Of a stretch of 64,000 nt of DNA, positions 1-7,855 are shown in pieces. A program made the position numbers and the translations under genes. The stretch comes from Flagellimonas sp. MMG031 (GTDB lineage: Bacteria > Bacteroidota > Bacteroidia > Flavobacteriales > Flavobacteriaceae), in the NCBI RefSeq assembly GCF_040112705.1, contig NZ_CP157804.1, positions 3,094,001 through 3,158,000 on the forward strand, read 5' to 3'. The stretch's first letter is position 1, and each line of letters begins with the position of its first letter. The notes under the pieces were generated by a model, which was given only the letters and a program-made list of their open reading frames with translations, searched no databases and was not told the DNA's origin.

Positions 1-2
1 AA

Positions 3-536
3 TTTTATACAAAATCAATGTGGAGCGATTTGGAAAACAAAACAGAATCTTTTGTTTTTGAGAATAGGGAAATGGACTTTAAAGAAATTTGTCTGAATGC
101 AATATTTACTTATGATACTTCAAGTGAGATAATGGATTATCAATACAAAAACAGAAAGGATATGGAACGAACTTCTGAAATTTTTATATCATATTTTCCA
201 TATAAACACAAATCTATTTTACTAATGGGCTATCATAAGGATGATACAGCAAAATTAAAATCATATGTAAATCTTTTTTTCAAGGAAAATATTAAAAGAA
301 CTCATAAAAGATTATCAAGCCTAATAATTTTCAATTGTGAAACTTGGGTTTGTTCTAACTCATTTTACAAAGAGAAATTTGAAGGACTTGATTCTGAATT
401 TTTCAAAGCGATGAAGTTCTCTGCAAAAAATGGAAATGAAAGAAAGACATTTAACTTTGATTTATTTAAAACAGATTTTAAAATGGCCTTTAAGAATTTT
501 ATTAATAAAAGTGTTGGCCAACAAAGAAGGCTATAA
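3..536 (+). CDS. Hypothetical protein, C-terminal part cut by window edge
   Basis: The reading frame is open to the left edge of the window, so the ATG at 18 is probably internal and the real start lies outside. The visible part is about 177 residues, rich in Lys, Phe and Asn, soluble, with no signal peptide or membrane segment. I recognise no family. It is AT-rich compared with the genes that follow. It is separated by about 90 bases from the KAP ATPase on the same strand, so it may or may not share that transcript. Confidence 0.55.
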   Translation, partial: FYTKSMWSDLENKTESFVFENREMDFKEICLNAIFTYDTSSEIMDYQYKNRKDMERTSEIFISYFPYKHKSILLMGYHKDDTAKLKSYVNLFFKENIKRTHKRLSSLIIFNCETWVCSNSFYKEKFEGLDSEFFKAMKFSAKNGNERKTFNFDLFKTDFKMAFKNFINKSVGQQRRL

Positions 537-629
537 GTAATTGCTTCTTTTTAACTACTACTGAATATGTGTGAGAATTTTCAGTTTAATGATTAAACGT
601 ACCATCCTAAATTTTGGTGTGTCTAAACT

Positions 630-3266
630 ATGAAAAATTGGTTTGCCAAAAATATGATAAAGAAAGAGGTCAGGTTGTTTCTATTGGCGATAGGACTGGT
701 AATCATCTTTCAGAATCCTTTGGAAGACGTATTCAATTCATTAATAGTGAAGCCAATTCTTGGCCAAGTTCAATCCAACATTTTTATTGACCTTACAATG
801 CTTGGTTTTTTAATCTGGATGTGGCATGATATCCGGGGAAAATTCACCAAACCTACCGATTTGGGAAGAGGATATTCAGCTGTGTTGGTCTTTGTATTGG
901 GGATTTACATCTACTACCGATTTTTCTCGATTCGATATCAGTTTACCGGCCTTCATCTGATTTCGGAAATTGCTTATTTGGATATAGTCATGCTGTATTG
1001 CTTTTTGCTGGTGATTCTTCGGCCTATTAATCAAATGAAAGGCAAGAAGGGCCCTGAAGTCAGCCAATCTTCTGGATTGGTGGATGAACCCATAGATGAT
1101 GAAGAGGAGGATGTACTGGAACGTATGCCCAAGGTCCGATTACTTGTTGATGAAATCGTTGCAGCTACAAATAAGAATTCCATAGCATTTGGGGTGACCG
1201 GTGAATGGGGATCCGGCAAGACCTCGTTTTTGAATTTAGTTGAGCGTGAAATCAGCAACAGAGACCAAAAGGATTTATTGGTAATAAACTTCAATCCATG
1301 GTTGAATTTGGGTACAAACACAATAATCCAAGAATTTTTTGAACTTCTACGATTAAAAATTCGTCCCCACAGTTTTGACATCTATATGGATATGGGCAAG
1401 TACTCCAGAAACATTTTGAAATCAAGCCCAAGTTCCTTTTTTAAGTTTATAGGGCATCTATTGGAATTCGGCAAAGACAATAGTGTCACGGAAGATTTTA
1501 AGCGGATCAACATTTCTTTGAAAAACTTGGGAAAAAAGTTTTTGATTGTGCTGGATGATATGGATCGGTTAAAAGCGGATGAAGTATTTGAAATATTGAA
1601 GCTGATAAGGAACACGGCCAATTTTGACAACTTCATATATCTGGTTGCCTATGACAAGACCTATATTTCAGAATCCTTGAGTAAGATTGGTATACCTAAA
1701 AACGATGCCTTCGCAGAAAAAATCTTTCTCAAGGAAGAGCACCTCCTACCAATTACTGAGGCCAAGATCAAGAAGTATCTCGCCGATCGGTTAAAAGAAG
1801 AACTCCCCTCAAAAAAACAGGAAATTGACAATTACTTTGGTTATTTAGTACGTTACTTGACCAGGGACAGAGGAAACTTTTGCCTAAAACATATCCGCGA
1901 TGTAAAACGGTTTCTAAAAAATTTCCTTAGAGAGTACAAGGAAATGGAACAAGAAGTGGACTTTAAGGACTATCTCAATGTCAAACTTTTGAAATTCAAA
2001 TTTTATGATGTGTACAGAATACTATTTTTGGATTCTTATTACTACCTACATCCTTCACAGAATACACGCAGTGCCAGTGGGGTGGCCCGAGATGCCCTAT
2101 TATTGGCATATGAAGGCGAGAATAACACCGGACTAGCCATCCGTCATAGAAAATTCGAGGAATCAAGGTTGGGGATCTATGCAACACAGGTGCTCAATAT
2201 GGGGAATGATTCCCTGAAAGATTTAAAAAAGCTGGTATCCGACCTATTTACGAACAACACCTATGCATCGAAAAGCCATCTATCCATTGTTTTCCCCTCA
2301 CACTATTATCGATATTTCCAGGATATGTTGCAAGAACACGAAATTTCAGAGGAGGTATTCAAATCTGAGATTAGAAGGGATTTGGACAGTATACAGGATG
2401 CAATTTCAAGATGGAACGGAGAAGGCAAGTTGGATGCGGTACGCGCACGGTTTTATGAGGTAAGTATCTATAATCTCCCCGATAGGGCGTCATTCGAAAA
2501 ATTTATACGTGCAATCTTTGTTCTAGCCAGCATTCCCATTGAAAAAGAGGAACACACCATTGGGTTCTATGGCTATGACTTGGACAATCTAAGAAATGTG
2601 ATTGGGGATTATGAAGAAAGAACTTCAAAGAAATTCTATAATGGAAAACGGGAAAGTTTAAAAGCGTTTACAATTGAGTTGCTCAACTTCGAAGATTACT
2701 CCTTGGAGTTTTGTGCCTGTTTGCTGAATAGATGGTACAGCTATTACCATGGGTATCAGTGGATTCTCAGTAAACCGGAAATCAAAGCCTTGCTTATCGG
2801 AGCCTTTAAAAATTATACTCAGACAGTACGCTTCCCTGATGATGATGTTTGGAACTATTACGGATATTGCCTAGTCACAGAATGGGATCCCTCAGGTCCC
2901 AATTCACGAACGTCTAGAAGGGTTCGGTTTACTGAGGCTAATGACATTTTTATCGCTTTCATCAAGGATCATCTAGATCAATTTCTGATTAGGTTCATAC
3001 AAACTCCCCATGGATTAACAGAGGCAAATAAATTAGGCATTGAAAGTATTGTAAACGATATATTTGGCAATAGATCCAACTTTATGTCATTTCTTGATGA
3101 TATGAAAATGAAGAAGGATGAAGGACAATTAACTTCTGAATTTATCGATGAATTTCAAGAATTTGCAATGCAATTGGAAGCTTCTGGGAAAGATGGAATT
3201 GAGTTTGAATTTGAATTCCCTCCAGCCATGGAGGTTGTGGCATCCCAGGTATGGCGAAGGGCATAG
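630..3266 (+). CDS. KAP family P-loop NTPase, membrane anchored
   Basis: The 878-residue protein begins with hydrophobic segments at about 13-30, 50-66, 83-98 and 115-130. A P-loop domain of the KAP family follows: Walker A GEWGSGKTS at 191-199, the family-typical FNPW at 221-224, and Walker B with FLIVLDDMDR at 304-313. In KAP proteins the membrane helices sit in or before the NTPase domain and place it on the cytoplasmic face. Known members include Kidins220/ARMS and the phage T7 exclusion protein PifA, and many bacterial members sit in defence islands. The C-terminal 450 residues are not recognisable. It heads a plus-strand run that continues into the graspetide genes with a 60-base gap, so a functional link is possible but inferred. 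Confidence 0.88.
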   Translation: MKNWFAKNMIKKEVRLFLLAIGLVIIFQNPLEDVFNSLIVKPILGQVQSNIFIDLTMLGFLIWMWHDIRGKFTKPTDLGRGYSAVLVFVLGIYIYYRFFSIRYQFTGLHLISEIAYLDIVMLYCFLLVILRPINQMKGKKGPEVSQSSGLVDEPIDDEEEDVLERMPKVRLLVDEIVAATNKNSIAFGVTGEWGSGKTSFLNLVEREISNRDQKDLLVINFNPWLNLGTNTIIQEFFELLRLKIRPHSFDIYMDMGKYSRNILKSSPSSFFKFIGHLLEFGKDNSVTEDFKRINISLKNLGKKFLIVLDDMDRLKADEVFEILKLIRNTANFDNFIYLVAYDKTYISESLSKIGIPKNDAFAEKIFLKEEHLLPITEAKIKKYLADRLKEELPSKKQEIDNYFGYLVRYLTRDRGNFCLKHIRDVKRFLKNFLREYKEMEQEVDFKDYLNVKLLKFKFYDVYRILFLDSYYYLHPSQNTRSASGVARDALLLAYEGENNTGLAIRHRKFEESRLGIYATQVLNMGNDSLKDLKKLVSDLFTNNTYASKSHLSIVFPSHYYRYFQDMLQEHEISEEVFKSEIRRDLDSIQDAISRWNGEGKLDAVRARFYEVSIYNLPDRASFEKFIRAIFVLASIPIEKEEHTIGFYGYDLDNLRNVIGDYEERTSKKFYNGKRESLKAFTIELLNFEDYSLEFCACLLNRWYSYYHGYQWILSKPEIKALLIGAFKNYTQTVRFPDDDVWNYYGYCLVTEWDPSGPNSRTSRRVRFTEANDIFIAFIKDHLDQFLIRFIQTPHGLTEANKLGIESIVNDIFGNRSNFMSFLDDMKMKKDEGQLTSEFIDEFQEFAMQLEASGKDGIEFEFEFPPAMEVVASQVWRRA

Positions 3267-3326
3267 TTATGAATCAATCGTTTTTTTGACCATCAAAGTA
3301 TGTGGCTGAAAGAATTAAACTAAAAA

Positions 3327-3839
3327 ATGGAAAAATACAATATTGAACTTTATACCAACCCGGAACTAAGTTACCACAATTCATTACTGGACAAGTTAAA
3401 GGTCGGCCACTTTATTTATAATATTCGGCAACAAAGAATTGTATTGGTGGACATAGCGGTTCTGGAGGAAATCCTTGAATATGAAAACAAAAAGGAGAAG
3501 ACATCCGAACCTAATTTTGTCCCATTGTACCTAACCCATGAATGGTTGGTCAATGTCTTCAACTTTAAGGCAAAACATATGGCTACAAATGGCATTACAG
3601 TTTATACCTCTGATCGTAATGGTATGAAGATACACGGACAAAGAGGTCAGTTTTTTGTTGGAGTTACCATTAGGGAAAAAATCAATTCCAAAGGCTGGAA
3701 GGGTACCCATGCCAGCAAACCACCCATCTGTTTTGTCAATGAGCTAATGGACTATTGTTTTTTATTGAAACGTGATATGATTACCTTTAATGAGTATGAT
3801 TTGGCTCAAATCAATATATTGATGAAGTATAATCTTTAA
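3327..3839 (+). CDS. Hypothetical protein upstream of graspetide precursor
   Basis: This soluble protein of 170 residues has no signal peptide and no family that I can name with confidence. Its middle contains a hydrophobic strand followed by an EWL motif (about residues 73-75) and its C-terminal third a conserved-looking FVNELMDYCFLL stretch, a pattern seen in some small uncharacterised Bacteroidota proteins. Its stop codon overlaps the start of the precursor gene by one base (TAATG), which implies translational coupling. It may therefore be a leader-binding, maturation or immunity factor of the peptide system, but that is inference from position alone. Confidence 0.7.
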   Translation: MEKYNIELYTNPELSYHNSLLDKLKVGHFIYNIRQQRIVLVDIAVLEEILEYENKKEKTSEPNFVPLYLTHEWLVNVFNFKAKHMATNGITVYTSDRNGMKIHGQRGQFFVGVTIREKINSKGWKGTHASKPPICFVNELMDYCFLLKRDMITFNEYDLAQINILMKYNL

Positions 3840-4201
3840 TGCCTAATAAATTGCCTTTTATGAAGCCAATCACATTTCAATTTTTGGAACAATGCGCTGA
3901 GGATGGATTTAATGATTCAGTGTTGTATTACGATGAAGACCTAAATTTATCCGTAGACCGTAAAACGGGATTGCCCGCCTTTGATGTGCTATCCATGGAT
4001 ACCAGCACTGGGACAAAAGATTATGTAGAAGTTTCCGATGCGGATGACTCCTTGAAGGCCTCCTATATGGACACTGCAACTCGTACCAATACGCAAATGG
4101 AATCCACGGATTTGGACAACAATGTGCACCACCTTATCCAAATGATGGATACTTCAACGGCCACAAGGACGTATGATGAGGCAGCAGATTCTGATGTTTG
4201 A
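3839..4201 (+). CDS. Graspetide (omega-ester/amide peptide) precursor with three core repeats
   Basis: This 120-residue acidic peptide has a leader of about 50 residues containing an FQFLEQ segment (13-18), loosely like the FxxFLE helix that microviridin leaders use to bind their ligase. Three near-repeats follow at residues 53-71, 77-95 and 103-120, each starting MDT[SA]T, then further Thr residues, then a cluster of Asp/Glu. In graspetides, Thr/Ser side chains are joined to Asp/Glu side chains by ATP-grasp ligases to give macrocyclic esters, so each repeat would be one core. The ligase gene follows immediately. The assignment rests on this layout plus the adjacent MvdD-type enzyme. The ring pattern cannot be read from sequence. 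I see no double-Gly cleavage site. Confidence 0.82.
   Translation: MPNKLPFMKPITFQFLEQCAEDGFNDSVLYYDEDLNLSVDRKTGLPAFDVLSMDTSTGTKDYVEVSDADDSLKASYMDTATRTNTQMESTDLDNNVHHLIQMMDTSTATRTYDEAADSDV
3995..4051 (+). repeat. Graspetide core repeat 1
   Basis: Encodes precursor residues 53-71, beginning MDTSTGTK and ending with a DADD acidic cluster. It aligns with repeats 2 and 3 over the MDT[SA]T start and the acidic tail. Confidence 0.75.
4067..4123 (+). repeat. Graspetide core repeat 2
   Basis: Encodes precursor residues 77-95, beginning MDTATRTNT, followed by one Glu and two Asp in spacing close to that of the other copies. Copy starts are 24 and 26 residues apart. Confidence 0.75.
4145..4198 (+). 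repeat. Graspetide core repeat 3 (C-terminal)
   Basis: Encodes precursor residues 103-120, beginning MDTSTATRT and ending at the protein C-terminus with DEAADSD. No follower peptide remains after it. Confidence 0.75.
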
Positions 4202-4206
4202 CAGGT

Positions 4207-5121
4207 ATGATTCTTATAATAACCCATAGAACCGATTATACTACTGATTTCCTTATTAATAAATTAAACCAAAGGAATATTCCGTACCAAAGATTGAACT
4301 GTGAGAACTTGATTTCCCAGGATTATGCCTTTGAAATTAACTATACCTTTAATTTCCACTTTAAAGGTATCAAAACGTTCACGTCGGGTTGGTTCCGAAG
4401 AACAAAGCTCCCTCAAATCCAAGGTGTGTCCGAGGAAGAAAGGTTATATTTATTGGGGGAGTACGATGCACTTGTTCAAAATATAGTATCATCGATTGAT
4501 TGTCAATGGTTAAGCGAACCCAGACACATCTATTTTGCAGAAAACAAAACAGTACAATTAAAGAAAGCCAAAGGTTTGGGATTTAATATCCCCCCGACCT
4601 TGATTACGAACAAAAGGGACTTGGTCAAAACGTTTTATGATCAGCATGATGGAAACATTGTCATCAAGCCAATTTCCAAAACTCGGATTGACTATCAGGA
4701 CCAGCCAGGATTTATCTTTACAAACGTGGTTGGGAAGGATGTAATTAAAGACCTTGATTCGTTCGATATGAATCCTTGTATTCTCCAAAAAAACATACAA
4801 AAGGAATATGAAATTCGGGTCACTGTAGTAAAAGACAAGGTTTTTGCCGCCGCTGTTGATAGTCAAGAAGATGAGGCCACCAAGGTGGATTGGAGACGGA
4901 AAAAATTGGATTTCAGGGAAACTAGACTACCCAAAACAATAGAAAAGAAGTGTGTTCAACTGGTAAAGGAATGCAAATTGGGATTTGGGGCCATCGATAT
5001 GATAAAGACAATGGAAAATGAATATTTTTTTCTAGAACTGAACCCTAATGGTCAATGGGCATGGATTGAATTGCAAACAGGCCAAAAAATATCCGAGGCA
5101 ATAATAAATGGTCTGACTTAA
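4207..5121 (+). CDS. MvdD-family ATP-grasp peptide maturase (graspetide ligase)
   Basis: This 304-residue ATP-grasp ligase should activate Asp/Glu side chains of the precursor as acyl phosphates and join them to Thr or Ser (ester) or Lys (amide). The N-terminal pre-ATP-grasp domain begins MILIITHRTDYT and carries WFRR (62-65), the usual RR landmark of MvdC/MvdD enzymes. The ATP-grasp part shows Lys154 (IVIKP), EIRVTVV (202-208), the DWRR stretch (228-231), an Asp in GAIDM (264) and the metal-binding ELNPNGQW (277-284), all typical of the family. I chose the ATG at 4207, six bases past the precursor stop, over an in-frame TTG at 4198. No radical-SAM/SPASM partner is nearby, which separates it from grasp-with-spasm systems. 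Confidence 0.92.
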   Translation: MILIITHRTDYTTDFLINKLNQRNIPYQRLNCENLISQDYAFEINYTFNFHFKGIKTFTSGWFRRTKLPQIQGVSEEERLYLLGEYDALVQNIVSSIDCQWLSEPRHIYFAENKTVQLKKAKGLGFNIPPTLITNKRDLVKTFYDQHDGNIVIKPISKTRIDYQDQPGFIFTNVVGKDVIKDLDSFDMNPCILQKNIQKEYEIRVTVVKDKVFAAAVDSQEDEATKVDWRRKKLDFRETRLPKTIEKKCVQLVKECKLGFGAIDMIKTMENEYFFLELNPNGQWAWIELQTGQKISEAIINGLT

Positions 5122-5129
5122 ATTATCCC

Positions 5130-5867
5130 ATGAGTTTTTTCAAATTTCTTTTCTTACCCCGGCAATTGAAATCAAAAAAACCCTTTGATTATGATAAAAA
5201 TAATTATCGGAATCTAAGGAGAGAGCAATTGGAGTTACATAAATCCTATCTAAAAGAAATGGAATCCGAGGAGAATTCAAGGTTGTTAATGATTGAAAAT
5301 AAGACCGCACAATTGGTTTCGCAAACAGGGCTTGTATTTGCACTACTGAGTTTGTTCGTTCCTTTCATCGTTGAATTCGTTCTGAATGTGCATATTATTT
5401 TTCGGGTGGTTTTCATAATGTTGTTAATCATATGCTTTCTGTGCTACATTTTAGCGATAATCAACTCGTTAAAAAATTTCAATGTAAAGAAGTTTAATTA
5501 TGGGTACAAGTCCCCAATGACCATATTGAACCACCAATCTTTGAGTGAAAAAAAATTTATGCAAATGGAAATCAAGGATGCGTTGTATTGCATCAACAAT
5601 AACATCGAAATGAACAACCGAAAGGCAACCCATCTGATAAGGGGATATCATTTTTTCAAATTTGGTATCGTGTCAACCGCGGTACTGGTAGTTTTTCTCT
5701 GTGCATCGCTTCTGTTCATCAACGGTAAAGAAAGTGAAAATGGCACCAAACAACCCTTGGAAACACAAATTAAAAAAGAGTTTTTAGATAATACAACGAA
5801 CAGAGATTTTGAAAAAGTCCATGATACAATCAAGATAGATACAATGTCCAAGGCTAAAATTGATTGA
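5130..5867 (+). CDS. Three-helix membrane protein of the graspetide operon
   Basis: This 245-residue protein starts eight bases after the ligase gene, so it is almost certainly co-transcribed. It has a charged N-terminal region with coiled-coil character (about 20-60), two adjacent membrane helices (about 65-86 and 89-112), a soluble stretch, a third helix (about 176-198) and a polar tail. It has no transporter or protease signature. The layout recalls small membrane effectors and immunity proteins of bacterial conflict systems (for example SLATT-like proteins), but I cannot place it in a family. Export, immunity or pore-forming roles are all possible. Confidence 0.75.
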   Translation: MSFFKFLFLPRQLKSKKPFDYDKNNYRNLRREQLELHKSYLKEMESEENSRLLMIENKTAQLVSQTGLVFALLSLFVPFIVEFVLNVHIIFRVVFIMLLIICFLCYILAIINSLKNFNVKKFNYGYKSPMTILNHQSLSEKKFMQMEIKDALYCINNNIEMNNRKATHLIRGYHFFKFGIVSTAVLVVFLCASLLFINGKESENGTKQPLETQIKKEFLDNTTNRDFEKVHDTIKIDTMSKAKID

Positions 5868-5899
5868 ATAACTTCAATCCAAAAATTTTATAGATTGAT

Positions 5900-6919
5900 C
5901 TATTGCGATAATTCTCTGCTGTTCAAATCATAGGTTGTTACCTTATGAAGGTTAACACTTGTACAATCCATAAGGTCTTGGTCAAAAATGACAACATTTT
6001 TTCCGGAGGGATGCAATGAACTGGCAAATCGTATGCCACTGGCTCCAGTATAGATTCGGATAAATTCGCAGACATACTGAGTTGGGATATATTCTATTTC
6101 CGAATCATACCGCCTCATAGGCTTGGACAAATCTCGACTGACCCTTTCCCGTAATAACTTGGCCATAATCGTCTCCCGTACCATTTCTGGCTGGAACAGA
6201 GGTGTGTCCTCAGTAAAATCCACTATATTGACAAATTCATTTTCCTCTTTGAGTTGAAATGTGGCTATGCTGAGTTCATCCAAATAGGATGCCCGTACTT
6301 CATAAAGCACCGTCTTCGGATTATCACATAAATATAAGTAGGGTATTCCCATAGGGTTAGCCCTACCTCCTTTTGCAAAATCGCGTGTAGGTGCATACAT
6401 CTTATCATGGGGATAGGCTTGGTTCCCGCTTTGGTGATGGACCCTGGCCCTATATAGAAAAGTGTCTGGTGTCAAGCCATATTGTGTATTGAAGAATCCA
6501 TCCCAACCCAATTCAAGCAGCTGGTCCAGATTGGACAAAAATCGATGGGACCATTTCAACTCTTTTTTAAGAATTTCCCAATATTCATGGTTGTTGTTTA
6601 TTTCCTGGATATAATCAACAGGGCTACTGGCATTATTTATCTCGGTATCGATTTTTGGCAAAACATAGTTTAAGATACTTTCGGCCACTTGATGATTAGA
6701 AAAAAAACTCCAATTTCCTTGGATTTTGTTTTTGATACTATCCCCATCTTCGACAAGTCTATAATTATCGATGAGTTCCTGAAAAAAATCCATGAGCTCG
6801 TTGATGTCCATGATAGGCTGATCTGTGGCGGTACAAATAGCACAATCCCCTTTTGAGTTCGAGGCGGAAACAAAGGCTTTCAATTCAGTATCGGTAAAAC
6901 AACTAGGGCAAACTTCCAT
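5900..6919 (-). CDS. RES domain protein with N-terminal zinc ribbon
   Basis: The first 30 residues contain two Cys pairs (4/7 and 26/29) that look like a zinc ribbon. They are followed by a helical region typical of HEPN/RES N-terminal domains and then a RES domain from about 153 to 320. RES landmarks are the YRAR segment (156-159), the YLYL..E stretch with Glu207, and the RFASSLHPSG segment (297-306) with the conserved Ser. Characterised RES toxins (MbcT, RES-Xre systems) degrade NAD+. No Xre antitoxin is adjacent. Instead it is the last gene of an operon with sce7725- and sce7726-family proteins, three bases downstream of the former. I infer an NAD-targeting toxic or defence role. Confidence 0.85.
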   Translation of the reverse strand: MEVCPSCFTDTELKAFVSASNSKGDCAICTATDQPIMDINELMDFFQELIDNYRLVEDGDSIKNKIQGNWSFFSNHQVAESILNYVLPKIDTEINNASSPVDYIQEINNNHEYWEILKKELKWSHRFLSNLDQLLELGWDGFFNTQYGLTPDTFLYRARVHHQSGNQAYPHDKMYAPTRDFAKGGRANPMGIPYLYLCDNPKTVLYEVRASYLDELSIATFQLKEENEFVNIVDFTEDTPLFQPEMVRETIMAKLLRERVSRDLSKPMRRYDSEIEYIPTQYVCEFIRIYTGASGIRFASSLHPSGKNVVIFDQDLMDCTSVNLHKVTTYDLNSRELSQ

Positions 6920-6922
6920 GTA

Positions 6923-7855
6923 TCAATATTGGCTAAGATAGTTTTGAAGGATAAGAAGATGGTTCTTGATACTGATTTTCTTTACGGTTCCAAGCCCAGG
7001 ATAATGTTGACGGTCGTAGTAATCCTCCAATTCCGCAATCGCTGGGTTGTTGAATCCGTTAGCCCTACAAAATCCTACAGCTTTTTCAGCAGCTTCGGCG
7101 AATTTCCCTTGAACGTTGGCAATGGAATCATTGGTGTCGGAAGTAAAATGCCTGATCCAAATTTGGTTGTCGGCTTTCATATATGTCAAATGGATAACCA
7201 CTGCCCTAGGAGTGCTCCCACTATCACTGAATTCACTGGGAAGCACCGTATAATCAGAAAAACCACTGAAGCTTTCATTTACATAATGGAGATGTTCCTC
7301 GGAAAATCGATGCTCCTGAATGTCAAGAAAATCACTGTTCCGCTGTTGCTTCTCGAAAAAATCATCCAAACGGATATAGGTTTTGCCTAAGCCCCTGACA
7401 TAACGATCCAAGGCTCTATTTCTTCCCGGGTCTTCCACAACAACGGACTGAACTGAAGCGGACTCCACTAGCCTCCTGAACTCAGGATCATCAGGATTAA
7501 GATCATTTTGACAAATGACCATACAATCCCCCAATCCGTAATCTGCTATTGCCTTTAAAATGTAGTCGGCATTGTTTCTGAAATAAAATGCTCTTCCTAT
7601 CGAGAACTGACCCTGCTGCAGGTATTCCAAAAAAACCTCACGATCACCGGTCACCTCACCGACCAAAGGGTTCACAATGATAAACGCTTGTTGACTGGTA
7701 GCGGCAAATGTTGAAAGTGCAATGTTTAAATTGTTGAACGATTCTTTGACCGGTTCCAAAATAGGCACAATGGTACCTTGGGAAGTGTTTGTATTGGCCA
7801 AATCCCGTAGTGCAATCAATTCAAATTGCCGTGCCCTAAGTAGTGGATAATACAT
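6923..7855 (-). CDS. sce7725 family protein (beta-protein-like)
   Basis: The 310-residue protein opens with MYYPLLRARQFELIAL, the characteristic start of the sce7725 family, which resembles the phage beta-protein family in having a predicted TIM-barrel-like body. It has no signal peptide or membrane segment. Its start overlaps the end of the sce7726 gene by 20 bases, and its stop lies three bases before the RES gene, so the three are one transcription unit. The two families are named from neighbouring Sorangium cellulosum genes and recur together. Their biochemical role is not established to my knowledge. Confidence 0.87.
   Translation of the reverse strand: MYYPLLRARQFELIALRDLANTNTSQGTIVPILEPVKESFNNLNIALSTFAATSQQAFIIVNPLVGEVTGDREVFLEYLQQGQFSIGRAFYFRNNADYILKAIADYGLGDCMVICQNDLNPDDPEFRRLVESASVQSVVVEDPGRNRALDRYVRGLGKTYIRLDDFFEKQQRNSDFLDIQEHRFSEEHLHYVNESFSGFSDYTVLPSEFSDSGSTPRAVVIHLTYMKADNQIWIRHFTSDTNDSIANVQGKFAEAAEKAVGFCRANGFNNPAIAELEDYYDRQHYPGLGTVKKISIKNHLLILQNYLSQY

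Noticed and set aside
4198..4206. TTG start for the ATP-grasp ligase
   Set aside because: It overlaps the precursor stop and adds only MTG before the typical MILIITH start; the ATG at 4207 fits the family.
4207..5121. A glutathione-synthetase or RimK-type enzyme instead of a peptide maturase
   Set aside because: The WFRR landmark, the ELNPNGQW motif and the adjacent repeat-bearing precursor point to the MvdD group.
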